Positions 34,891-42,585 of a stretch of DNA of 64,000 nucleotides are shown here, piece after piece. Numbering within the stretch: position 1 is the stretch's first letter; every line of letters begins with the position of its first letter. The notes under the pieces were generated by a model. It ran no database searches. It was not told the origin of the DNA and saw only the letters and a list, made by a program, of their open reading frames with translations. The stretch is from Nitrospiraceae bacterium (GTDB lineage Bacteria; Nitrospirota; Thermodesulfovibrionia; Thermodesulfovibrionales; UBA6898): NCBI GenBank assembly GCA_020347665.1, contig CP070737.1:1075189-1139188 (forward strand). Direction: 5' to 3'. The translations under genes and the position numbers were made by a program.

Positions 34891-35457
34891 ATGAAACTCT
34901 TAATGCATATCTGCTGTGCCAATTGCTGCATCTACCCGCTTCAGATGTTTCTCGGAGAGGGTGTTGATATAAAAGGGCTCTGGTTTAATCCCAATATTCA
35001 TCCCTATACGGAATACCGTCACAGACGTGATGCGCTTCAGAAGCTCCAGCGTATCTGGCACTGTGATCTTGAGTTTATTGATGTCTATCCTCTTGATACC
35101 TTTTTGCGCTCAATCGCCGGGAAAGAAGAAAAAAGGTGTGCTGTCTGTTATTCATTACGGCTTGAGAAAACGGCCGAGATTGCAAAAAAAATGAACGCGG
35201 ATGGTTTTACCACCTCATTGCTCGCCAGTCCCTATCAACGATTTGATATGATAAGAGAAATCGGCAGAGAAACTGGGATGAAATATGGCATAGAGTTCCA
35301 TGGTCGAGACTTCCGTCATGGGTGGATGGTTTCCAAATCCCAATCCAGGGAGTTTGGTCTCTACAGCCAGAAGTATTGCGGCTGTATTTATTCAGAAATG
35401 GAACGATATCTTAAGAAGAAGAAACGTTCTGCGGTCGAAACAGGAAAACCTGAATGA
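34891..35457 (+). CDS. queH: Epoxyqueuosine reductase QueH
   Basis: Reduces epoxyqueuosine to queuosine in tRNA, the alternative to QueG. The 188-residue protein (DUF208) has MHICCANCC near the N-terminus with adjacent cysteines, FNPNIHPYTEY, KRCAVCYSLRLEKTA and the C-terminal YCGCIYSE; the family binds iron-sulfur and iron through these cysteines. It lies close to queA, which makes its substrate. Confidence 0.95.
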   Translation: MKLLMHICCANCCIYPLQMFLGEGVDIKGLWFNPNIHPYTEYRHRRDALQKLQRIWHCDLEFIDVYPLDTFLRSIAGKEEKRCAVCYSLRLEKTAEIAKKMNADGFTTSLLASPYQRFDMIREIGRETGMKYGIEFHGRDFRHGWMVSKSQSREFGLYSQKYCGCIYSEMERYLKKKKRSAVETGKPE

Positions 35458-35542
35458 TGATACATAATAATTATGAAAGGCGTTCCTTTTTTGATTTGGA
35501 AAATGGTTTTCCATGTCATTGTTCTATCCGGTGATTTTCTAG

Positions 35543-35770
35543 ATGGTGGAAAACTTTCATTCCATAGGTAAAATACTCATAGTTTTTGGGATTATTGTTG
35601 TTGCAGTAGGTATCCTGCTCACCTTCATCCCCAAAATTCCCTGGCTTGGCAAATTGCCTGGAGATATTTTGATACAGAAGAGGAATATCACCTTTTATTT
35701 TCCTCTTGTTACGTGCATAATTATAAGCATTGTACTTACGATACTGTTTTCGTTAATCGGAAGGAGATAA
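35543..35770 (+). CDS. DUF2905-family small membrane protein
   Basis: A 75-residue protein with two membrane segments (about 9-30 and 50-71) separated by the family-typical IPWLGKLPGDILIQKRNITFYFPL. This matches DUF2905, often found near queA, ruv and spoIID genes. Its function is unknown. It ends 6 bases before the SpoIID-domain gene. Confidence 0.88.
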   Translation: MVENFHSIGKILIVFGIIVVAVGILLTFIPKIPWLGKLPGDILIQKRNITFYFPLVTCIIISIVLTILFSLIGRR

Positions 35771-35776
35771 CTGAAT

Positions 35777-36760
35777 ATGAAGAAAATTTTATGCGCTCTC
35801 ATATTCACTTTTATCGTCATGCTCATCAATGCAGAGGCACGTACGGTAAAGGTGCTTATAATAGATGACGCCTTTCGGGAAATACCACTTAAAAATGAGG
35901 TGCTTGTTCAGATGGGGAAATTGCATGGTGATCTCCTGGTAAATGGGAGCCGTTACAACGGAAAGATTGAAGTATGGAAAGGGACGAAAGGGCTTTTTCT
36001 TATTAACGAACTTCCCTTGGAAGAATACGTCAGCAGCGTCGTTAAAGCTGAAGTCGGTAAAAATTGGGCTATCGAAGCCTTGAAAGCTCAGGCTGTTATT
36101 GTGAGAACATATGCCCTTTATAAAATAAAACATAATAGAAATCATATGAATTATGATTTAACTTCTTCCGTCCTGCATCAGATTTACAAAGGACAAAGCC
36201 GTGATCCTCACATTTCAGACGCTGTATTATCAACGCACGGTGAAATCCTGACCTATAATGGAGAAGTTATTGAATCTCTTTATCATTCAACCTGTGGCGG
36301 AAAAACAGAACTGCCTGAAGAAGTCTTCAGTAGAAGCTATCCTTACTTACAGTCCGTAGAATCAAATTGTGAATTATCTCCCTATTGGATCTGGGAGCGT
36401 AAAATATCATTACATGAAATTGAAGCGGCATTGGATATATCAGACATTGAAGATATACGGATAAGCTCACATACGAAGACCGGGAGAGTAAAAATGCTTG
36501 AGATCCTGCATGCCGATAATGTTCTGTCCGTAAAGGCGGCTGAACTGAGAAAAGCCCTCGGATGGAAGCGCCTGCCCAGCACAAAATTTGATAGTGCTAT
36601 AACCAATGGACATGTGATATTTGAAGGGAAGGGATATGGGCACGGCGTTGGACTCTGCCAGTGGTGTGCACTTCAGATGGCACAAAACGGCATGAATTAC
36701 AAGGATATATTGGCATTTTTCTATCCCGGTACTACAATAGCAATAAATGAGAACCTCTGA
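35777..36760 (+). CDS. SpoIID/LytB-domain protein
   Basis: The 327-residue protein has a signal peptide (residues 1-20) and a SpoIID domain: LPLEEYVSSVVKAEVGKNW, LKAQAVIVRTYAL, the STCGGKTE motif and the C-terminal GYGHGVGLCQWCA. SpoIID is a lytic transglycosylase that acts on denuded glycan in spore formers; similar proteins occur in non-sporulating Gram-negatives, where they may help septal wall processing. The catalytic glutamate in AEVG is present. It overlaps queA by 14 bases. Confidence 0.9.
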   Translation: MKKILCALIFTFIVMLINAEARTVKVLIIDDAFREIPLKNEVLVQMGKLHGDLLVNGSRYNGKIEVWKGTKGLFLINELPLEEYVSSVVKAEVGKNWAIEALKAQAVIVRTYALYKIKHNRNHMNYDLTSSVLHQIYKGQSRDPHISDAVLSTHGEILTYNGEVIESLYHSTCGGKTELPEEVFSRSYPYLQSVESNCELSPYWIWERKISLHEIEAALDISDIEDIRISSHTKTGRVKMLEILHADNVLSVKAAELRKALGWKRLPSTKFDSAITNGHVIFEGKGYGHGVGLCQWCALQMAQNGMNYKDILAFFYPGTTIAINENL

Positions 36761-37754
36761 CTTCGATTTTTTCCTGCCGAAAGAACTTGTTGCAACAAGA
36801 CCATTGGCAAGACGGGATGATTCACGACTGCTCGTTGTGCAGAAAAATGGAAAAATAGAACATAAACGGTTCTATGATCTCCCTTCGTATCTCTGTGCAG
36901 GTGATATGGTCATTCTCAATAACTCCAAGGTATTTCCGGCCCGCCTTTCAGGCACAAAAGTATCCGGCGGCACGATGAGTATTCTTTTGGTAAATGAATC
37001 TTCCCCGGGCGTCTGGAATATTATTGCAAAAGGCAATTTTACAGGAACACTATTGTTTTCCGACACGATAAAGGCTCATATCGCAGGTAGTAAAACTGCC
37101 TATTTTGAAAATCACGATGAATTAAAACGCTCTATCTGGTCACTTGGTGAAATGCCTCTTCCTCCGTATATAAACCGCCCGCCTGATGAGAGCGATAAAA
37201 AAAGATATCAGACAGTATATGCCCATGTTGAAGGTTCCATTGCAGCTCCTACGGCTGGCTTGCATTTTACAGATGATTTGATCGATAAAATGAAATCAAA
37301 GGGAATCCACGTTCGCACTATTACACTCCATGTCGGTGCAGGCACATTCAGGCCCATCAGAACAGCTAGGCTTGATGATCATACCATGGAAAAGGAGTAC
37401 TTTTCGATTAACAAACACATTTTAACAGAAATAAAACAGGCAAAAGCATCGAACAACCGTATCGTTGCTGTGGGTACTACGACGACTCGGGCCCTCGAAG
37501 GCTACATGAGCGGTATGTGTGAAGCCATCGTCAATAACGGTTCGTTGCGCGGTTCTACTGATATTTTTATTCATGAAGGATACTCATTGCAGGTAATAGA
37601 TTCATTAATAACAAATTTTCATCTTCCGCGTTCCACACCACTTATGCTGACGGCTGTATTCGCTGGCCGAGAAAACCTTCTCAACGCATACAAAAAAGCG
37701 GTCTCGGAGCGCTATAGATTTTTCTCTTATGGTGATGCTATGCTTGTGTTATGA
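36747..37754 (+). CDS. queA: S-adenosylmethionine:tRNA ribosyltransferase-isomerase
   Basis: Transfers the ribosyl part of SAM to preQ1 in tRNA to give epoxyqueuosine. The 335-residue protein shows the family motifs YDLPSYLCAGDMVILNNSKVFPAR (key NNSKV.PAR), RYQTVYAHVEGSIAAPTAGLHFT, LHVGAGTFRPI and FHLPRSTPLMLTAVFAG. Length is normal. Its product is the substrate of QueH, encoded 1.3 kb upstream. It overlaps its neighbours at both ends. Confidence 0.98.
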   Translation: MRTSDFDFFLPKELVATRPLARRDDSRLLVVQKNGKIEHKRFYDLPSYLCAGDMVILNNSKVFPARLSGTKVSGGTMSILLVNESSPGVWNIIAKGNFTGTLLFSDTIKAHIAGSKTAYFENHDELKRSIWSLGEMPLPPYINRPPDESDKKRYQTVYAHVEGSIAAPTAGLHFTDDLIDKMKSKGIHVRTITLHVGAGTFRPIRTARLDDHTMEKEYFSINKHILTEIKQAKASNNRIVAVGTTTTRALEGYMSGMCEAIVNNGSLRGSTDIFIHEGYSLQVIDSLITNFHLPRSTPLMLTAVFAGRENLLNAYKKAVSERYRFFSYGDAMLVL

Positions 37755-38359
37755 ATCAAAATATGGATGATCGTTCATCGTTTTATATCATAGGAAAGGA
37801 ATTCATAATAGTGTTTGTGGTCGTTTTTTCTGCTGTCAGTTTTACACTTGGCTATCTCGTGGGGAAAAGCGTTCACGCAGACCGTGAACGACTGACATTG
37901 GAGATAGCGGATGAGTTGACAGCACAAGCGGACCTCAGTACAGTGCACGTACAGGATCCGGAAACTCCTGTTATCGTTGCCCGTGATTTTATTCCATCGG
38001 AAAATCATGAGTCATCACAGCATGATGGGTTAGAAGGAGCGTCTTCCATGAAGAGAACATCATCATCATTGAAACGTGACACATATGCTACATCAAAAAA
38101 TGAAGGAACACACGATCCTATTATATATACTATTCAGCTCGGTGCATTTAGAAATTCTGAAGATGCTGATAATTTTAAGACAAAGTATCAGAACAAGGGT
38201 TACTCGACGTACATCACCGTTTTCAGGAACAATAGTGGCGAAACTATATACAAGGTGAGAATGGGTTCATTCAGAACGAGAGAAGAAGCCGACCTTTTTT
38301 CGGTTAAATTGAAAAAAACCGAAGGTTTGAGTGCCTTTGTAACGTTTAAAAAAGAGTAA
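37751..38359 (+). CDS. SPOR-domain membrane protein
   Basis: The 202-residue protein has a short cytosolic start, one membrane segment (about residues 17-37), a polar linker and a C-terminal SPOR domain (about 125-200, YTIQLGAFRNSEDADNFKTK and VRMGSFRTREEADLFSVKL). SPOR domains bind denuded septal peptidoglycan, so the protein is probably a division-site factor. The ATG overlaps the queA stop as ATGA. A ribosome site for the next gene overlaps its stop codon. Confidence 0.88.
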   Translation: MNQNMDDRSSFYIIGKEFIIVFVVVFSAVSFTLGYLVGKSVHADRERLTLEIADELTAQADLSTVHVQDPETPVIVARDFIPSENHESSQHDGLEGASSMKRTSSSLKRDTYATSKNEGTHDPIIYTIQLGAFRNSEDADNFKTKYQNKGYSTYITVFRNNSGETIYKVRMGSFRTREEADLFSVKLKKTEGLSAFVTFKKE

Positions 38360-38368
38360 GGAGCAGAT

Positions 38369-39334
38369 ACGAACACGCTCGAAATAGAATTTGACAGTGA
38401 AAAGGAATATCCATTCCTTTTCGATGGCATTGAAAAGAGTCTTAAATTAATAGAAGAGTCCTTAGGTATTAGTGCCAGTACCAGGGGAAACAAGATTTTT
38501 CTCAAAGGTAAAGATGATACGCTCAGAACCGCTGAAAAACTTATTAACGACCTGCGCCATATCAGCTCCGGGGGATATCATTTTAGACCTGAAGACATAC
38601 GATATGCAATAAAATTGATAGCCGAGGGCAATGAAACATCCCTGAAGGACCTTTTTCTGAACAATATTCCTGTCTCATCCAAACGGCGGTTCATTATTCC
38701 AAAAACTGAAACGCAAAAGAAATATATTGAAGCCATTAAACTTCATGATATTGTTATCGGAATCGGCCCTGCGGGTACAGGAAAGACATACCTTGCCATG
38801 GCCATGGCCATCAGTGCATATGTAAAAAAACAGATCAGCAGAATAGTCCTTGCCCGCCCTGCACTCGAGGCAGGCGAAAAACTTGGGTTTCTCCCTGGCG
38901 ATTTGTACGAAAAAGTAAATCCGTATCTGAGACCGCTCTATGATGCACTCTTCGACATGATGGGTGCTGACAAATCCTCAAAATTGATAGACCGGGGAAT
39001 TATTGAGATCGCTCCCCTCGCCTTTATGAGAGGGAGAACGCTGAATGACTCTTTTATTATTCTTGACGAGGCGCAAAATACGACATCAGAGCAGATGAAA
39101 ATGTACCTTACGAGGCTGGGATATAATTCCAAGACGGTGATTACCGGAGACATTACCCAGATAGATCTTCCTGCCGGACGAATGTCCGGACTGGTGGAGT
39201 CCATAGACATCCTCAAGAATATCAAAGGGATCCAGTTCATTTATTTCTCTGAAAAAGATGTTGTAAGACATCAGTTAGTTCAGGAGATTGTAAGGGCTTA
39301 TGAAAAACATGAAAAACGGAATACCTCTAGATAA
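38369..39334 (+). CDS. PhoH-like ATPase, apparent ACG start
   Basis: The PhoH domain has Walker A GPAGTGKTYLA and Walker B SFIILDEAQNTT, with the conserved RPALEAGEKLGFLPGDL. Upstream of it the frame encodes the usual N-terminal KH-like domain (TLEIEF...GNKIFLKG). No ATG, GTG or TTG occurs in frame before that domain; the next is TTG 38615, which would remove it. AAGGAG at 38358-38363 stands five bases before ACG 38369, which is followed by NTLEIEF. I therefore place the start at ACG, giving 321 residues. This is either a rare start codon or a single-base change from ATG. PhoH and YbeY are a common pair in rRNA maturation. Confidence 0.85.
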   Translation, partial: TNTLEIEFDSEKEYPFLFDGIEKSLKLIEESLGISASTRGNKIFLKGKDDTLRTAEKLINDLRHISSGGYHFRPEDIRYAIKLIAEGNETSLKDLFLNNIPVSSKRRFIIPKTETQKKYIEAIKLHDIVIGIGPAGTGKTYLAMAMAISAYVKKQISRIVLARPALEAGEKLGFLPGDLYEKVNPYLRPLYDALFDMMGADKSSKLIDRGIIEIAPLAFMRGRTLNDSFIILDEAQNTTSEQMKMYLTRLGYNSKTVITGDITQIDLPAGRMSGLVESIDILKNIKGIQFIYFSEKDVVRHQLVQEIVRAYEKHEKRNTSR

Positions 39335-40847
39335 AAACAGCGGCAGCGCTACAAAACCATTTCTGCTTAACATATTCTGTCTGTGCGTCATTGCCTTAAT
39401 TGTCTCAACTATCCTTATAACTGATCTGAGATCAGAACAGATTATTGGCGGTTCATTGATTTCTTTCGTTCTTCTGATTATTTTTTTCAGGGATATCATG
39501 CGCTACAGACCCTTGTATATGAATAATTATAATATGCTTTTTCTCCTTACCCTGATGATTTTGAGTACGCTAATTCTCGGGAGATCTTTTGAGTATATCT
39601 TTCTCATTCTGTCAGATGGATTAGGTTTCATTGTGCCTGAAACTGCGATGTTCGGTCTTCCTCTTGCGGCGGGGGCAATGCTTGTTACCCTCTTGTTCGA
39701 CTTTCATACTGCAATCACCTTTTCGTTCATTATCAGTCTCCTGTCGGGATACTGGCTTCTTGATGCATTTTATCCTATCTATGTCTTTGTGGGTAGTCTG
39801 ACAGCGGCCTTCAGCGTCATTCGATGCAAGAAAAGATCTGCCATTTTATTGGGCGGACTATATATCATTCTGGCAAATGTATTGATGGTACTGATTATAT
39901 GCCTGACAAAAGGAGAATTATTCAGTCCCACGGCTCTTTCAGCGCTCATTCTTGCTATTATTTCTGGGATAATCGTTTCAGCGATTGTTTCACTGCTCCT
40001 ACCTTTTCTGGAATATTTATTTAAAATTACGACAGATATAAGTCTCCTCGAACTGCTCGACCTTAATCAGCCTCTTATGAAAAATCTCATGGTCACGGCC
40101 CCTGGAACCTACCACCACAGCATTATTGTCGGAAATCTTGTCGAGTCAGCTGCAGAGGTTGTTAATGTGAATCCTCTTCTTGCTCGGGTAAGCTCTTATT
40201 ATCACGATATTGGGAAACTGAAAATGCCTGATTATTTTGTTGAAAATCAGATCGGCACGGAAAATAAACATGACAAATTGACACCTCATATGAGTAGCAT
40301 GATCATCACGAACCATGTAAAAGAAGGGGTGGAATTGGCAAAACAGTTTAAATTGCCTGATGTGATTATCAATATCATTAAGGAACATCATGGAACATCA
40401 GTAATGACATATTTCTACCAGAAGGCAAAAGAACTGGAGCAGCCCAGTATACCTGAAGAAGAGGAGTACCGATATTTAGGTCCGAAGCCTCAGAGCCGTG
40501 TTTCAGCACTGGTGATGATGGCCGATGCCATTGAAGCAGCATCGCGAGTTTTGAACGATCCGACTCCGTCAAGGATTTCAGCACTTGTAGATAAAATTAT
40601 GAATAATTTTTTTATCGACGGTCAGCTTGACGAATGCGAACTAACGTTCAAGGATATATCTGAAATAAAAAAGAGATTTATTTATATCTTAACCAGTATC
40701 TTTCATAAAAGAATCGACTATCCGGGATTTGATTTCAGTGAACAGGGTCTACATAACAAACCAGCAAAGAACGAAAAAGCTGAGCCATCGGAGAATAATA
40801 AGGGATCTCAACAAGACTCTTCTGCTTCTCGGGTTTCAAAAAGCTGA
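39300..40847 (+). CDS. Membrane HD-domain phosphohydrolase (PgpH-like)
   Basis: The 515-residue protein has about seven membrane segments in residues 20-235 and a cytosolic HD domain with the metal ligands in TYHHSIIVGN, YYHDIGKLKMP, KEHHGTS and MADAIEAAS. This matches 7TM-HD proteins such as PgpH of Listeria, which cleave c-di-AMP, but the large extracellular N-terminal domain is absent. c-di-AMP as substrate is inference. It overlaps phoH by 35 bases and ybeY by about 110; phoH-HD-ybeY is a conserved order. Confidence 0.9.
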   Translation: MKNMKNGIPLDKNSGSATKPFLLNIFCLCVIALIVSTILITDLRSEQIIGGSLISFVLLIIFFRDIMRYRPLYMNNYNMLFLLTLMILSTLILGRSFEYIFLILSDGLGFIVPETAMFGLPLAAGAMLVTLLFDFHTAITFSFIISLLSGYWLLDAFYPIYVFVGSLTAAFSVIRCKKRSAILLGGLYIILANVLMVLIICLTKGELFSPTALSALILAIISGIIVSAIVSLLLPFLEYLFKITTDISLLELLDLNQPLMKNLMVTAPGTYHHSIIVGNLVESAAEVVNVNPLLARVSSYYHDIGKLKMPDYFVENQIGTENKHDKLTPHMSSMIITNHVKEGVELAKQFKLPDVIINIIKEHHGTSVMTYFYQKAKELEQPSIPEEEEYRYLGPKPQSRVSALVMMADAIEAASRVLNDPTPSRISALVDKIMNNFFIDGQLDECELTFKDISEIKKRFIYILTSIFHKRIDYPGFDFSEQGLHNKPAKNEKAEPSENNKGSQQDSSASRVSKS

Positions 40848-41232
40848 ACTCAGCATTCTTTTCGTGAATAATGAAAAGATGAAGTTCCTTAATGCTCGGT
40901 ATCGTGGTGTTGACAGGATTACCGATATCCTCTCTTTTCCTCAGCAGAGGGAAAAAAGGAGAAGATCTCCGGGCTTAACGGCTGTAAATGACAATGCAGA
41001 CGCCTCAGGCAATACAATTCTCGGTGATCTGGTTATCTGTATACCTCGGGCTGTCTCACAGGCAAAAAAAACCCATGTCAGCATCTATGATGAATTGCTG
41101 CGACTATTCATACACGGACTCCTGCATCTTTTAGGCTATCACCACGAAAAAAATACGTATCAGAAAAGAAAAATGCAAAACAAAGAGAGGGAATTACTCC
41201 TTGCCCATAAGACCGTTAAAAGCCTGGCTTAA
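40729..41232 (+). CDS. ybeY: Endoribonuclease YbeY
   Basis: Metal-dependent RNase for 16S rRNA 3'-end maturation. The 167-residue protein has VDRITDILSFP, GDLVICIPRA and the zinc motif HGLLHLLGYHH, where the three ligand histidines are kept and the usual Asp before the last one is His. TTG 40729 is the first start in frame and GTG 40738 is an alternative. Either start lies over 100 bases inside the HD gene, an unusually long overlap. Confidence 0.92.
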   Translation: MISVNRVYITNQQRTKKLSHRRIIRDLNKTLLLLGFQKAELSILFVNNEKMKFLNARYRGVDRITDILSFPQQREKRRRSPGLTAVNDNADASGNTILGDLVICIPRAVSQAKKTHVSIYDELLRLFIHGLLHLLGYHHEKNTYQKRKMQNKERELLLAHKTVKSLA

Positions 41233-41908
41233 GAGTGTGGACCATGCCGTAGAAGGTATCCTGTACGGTACAAAGTCGCAGCGACACATGAAATATCACT
41301 TGTTTACTGCTGCTGTAGTGATTTTCTCAAGCTATGCACTTGGACTTTCAAAATCAGATTTTGTCATAGTTTCCCTTTCCGTAATACTCGTTATCTTCGC
41401 CGAAATGATTAATAGTTCCATCGAGACAATAATCGATTTATTATCACCCGAATATTCTGAAAAAGGTCGGATTGCCAAGGATATTGCCGCTGGAGCTGTA
41501 TTCATAACTGCCTTTGGAGCAGCGATTATTGGCTACATGATTTTCATACCCTATATTAAGTCATTGATACAGTACGGTCTGAATATACCGAAGCATCCTC
41601 ATGAAGATATTATTCTCATATCTCTGATTCTTGTGTTCATCACGGTAATATTAATCAAATCATACTTCGGAAAAGGACATCCATTGAGTGGCGGAATGCC
41701 AAGCGGTCATGCTGCGATCGCATTTTCAATATGGATTGCAGTCACGTATTCGACACGGAACTTTGTCGCATCGATCCTCTGCTTTATCCTGGCAGTATTG
41801 ATCGCTCAAAGCAGAGTATTGGTCCGTGTACACAGCCAACTTGAGGTCACTATAGGAGCATTAATTGGATCAATCCTGACGTTGCTCCTTTTCCGCCTCT
41901 TTACCTAG
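41201..41908 (+). CDS. DgkA-type lipid kinase fused to a PAP2 phosphatase domain
   Basis: The 235-residue membrane protein joins two domains. Residues 1-110 form a diacylglycerol/undecaprenol kinase with the catalytic EMINSSIE and KDIAAGAV and three membrane segments. Residues 125-235 form a PAP2-type phosphatase with GGMPSGHAA and SRVLVRVHSQLE, though the first PAP2 motif (KxxxxxxRP) is not evident. The kinase and phosphatase would act on the same lipid carrier, for instance undecaprenol recycling. The start is TTG 41201, overlapping ybeY by 32 bases. Confidence 0.85.
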   Translation: MPIRPLKAWLKSVDHAVEGILYGTKSQRHMKYHLFTAAVVIFSSYALGLSKSDFVIVSLSVILVIFAEMINSSIETIIDLLSPEYSEKGRIAKDIAAGAVFITAFGAAIIGYMIFIPYIKSLIQYGLNIPKHPHEDIILISLILVFITVILIKSYFGKGHPLSGGMPSGHAAIAFSIWIAVTYSTRNFVASILCFILAVLIAQSRVLVRVHSQLEVTIGALIGSILTLLLFRLFT

Positions 41909-42009
41909 CAGAACAGGCGATATCGTATGGAATCATTCGATACCTTTCGTATTTGGAGTATTGCCAGCATCAGAAAATCTTCTTGTCCGATACTCAGTGA
42001 TTGCTCTTT

Positions 42010-42039
42010 TTGAAAGTTTTGTGGCATCAGTGATAGAAT
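42010..42039 (+). promoter_or_regulatory. Promoter upstream of the UGA-containing lipoprotein gene
   Basis: TTGAAA (42010-42015) and TAGAAT (42034-42039) are 18 bases apart. The predicted start near 42046 leaves about 20 bases before ATG 42066. Confidence 0.5.
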
Positions 42040-42065
42040 TTTTTAAAGAAGAATTGGGCTCAATG

Positions 42066-42577
42066 ATGTGTAAAATGTATTATTCCCTTTTCTGCTACTT
42101 TCTGCACTGTACGGTTGTCTGGATGATCATGCCGGTGTATCCGAGCTGAAGACATTTCCTCTGGACGATTTCAAGGGGATAGTAACACAGTCAGCTGTTG
42201 CCATCGACCGCGCCATATCGAGTAACGGCAATGGTTCTCTTCCCGTATCTGTTGATAAGCCGACGGTGGTTCACCTTTTTGAAGTCCATGGTTTGTCTGT
42301 TGATAATGCTCGTCTCTTCTATCAAGCAAAGGTTCGCACAAAAAATGTTTCCGGCAAGGTGTATCTTGAAATGTGGTGACACTTTCCTCGCAAGGGAGAG
42401 TTCTTTTCACGAAGTCTCCATGCGCCGCTGTCAGAAACAACAGACTGGATAACCGTAGAAACGCCGTTTCTCCTCAAAAAAAATGAAAATCCCGATTATC
42501 TGAAACTGAATCTCGTTATCGACGGGTCAGGAACTGCCTGGATAGACGACATGAAATTGTTAAAAAGGGCTCTGTAG
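42066..42577 (+). pseudogene. Lipoprotein gene with frameshifted start and in-frame UGA (pseudogene or selenoprotein)
   Basis: From ATG 42066 the frame reads MCK and then needs a one-base shift at the AAAA run (42072-42075) to continue as NVLFPFLLLSALYGC, a lipoprotein signal with its lipobox. The same frame then runs to TAG 42575 and is interrupted only by TGA at 42377-42379. The protein around it reads KVYLEMW-[UGA]-HFPRKGEFFSRSL and goes on to LNLVIDGSGTAWIDDMKLL, so the part after UGA is clearly coding. From memory, relatives have Cys at the UGA position; I could not check this. With both corrections the protein has about 170 residues, UGA at about 105. Two lesions favour a pseudogene or assembly errors. 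A Cys-aligned UGA with a downstream hairpin favours selenocysteine. Confidence 0.7.
42389..42424 (+). promoter_or_regulatory. SECIS-like hairpin downstream of the in-frame UGA
   Basis: CGCA pairs with TGCG, GGAGA with TCTCC and TTC with GAA, separated by small internal loops. The apical loop is TTTTCAC, about 24 bases after the UGA. Bacterial selenocysteine insertion elements lie at this distance inside the coding region. The loop lacks the preferred early G unless the inner three pairs are open, when it begins GTTC. Confidence 0.35.
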
Positions 42578-42585
42578 CGGCAATC

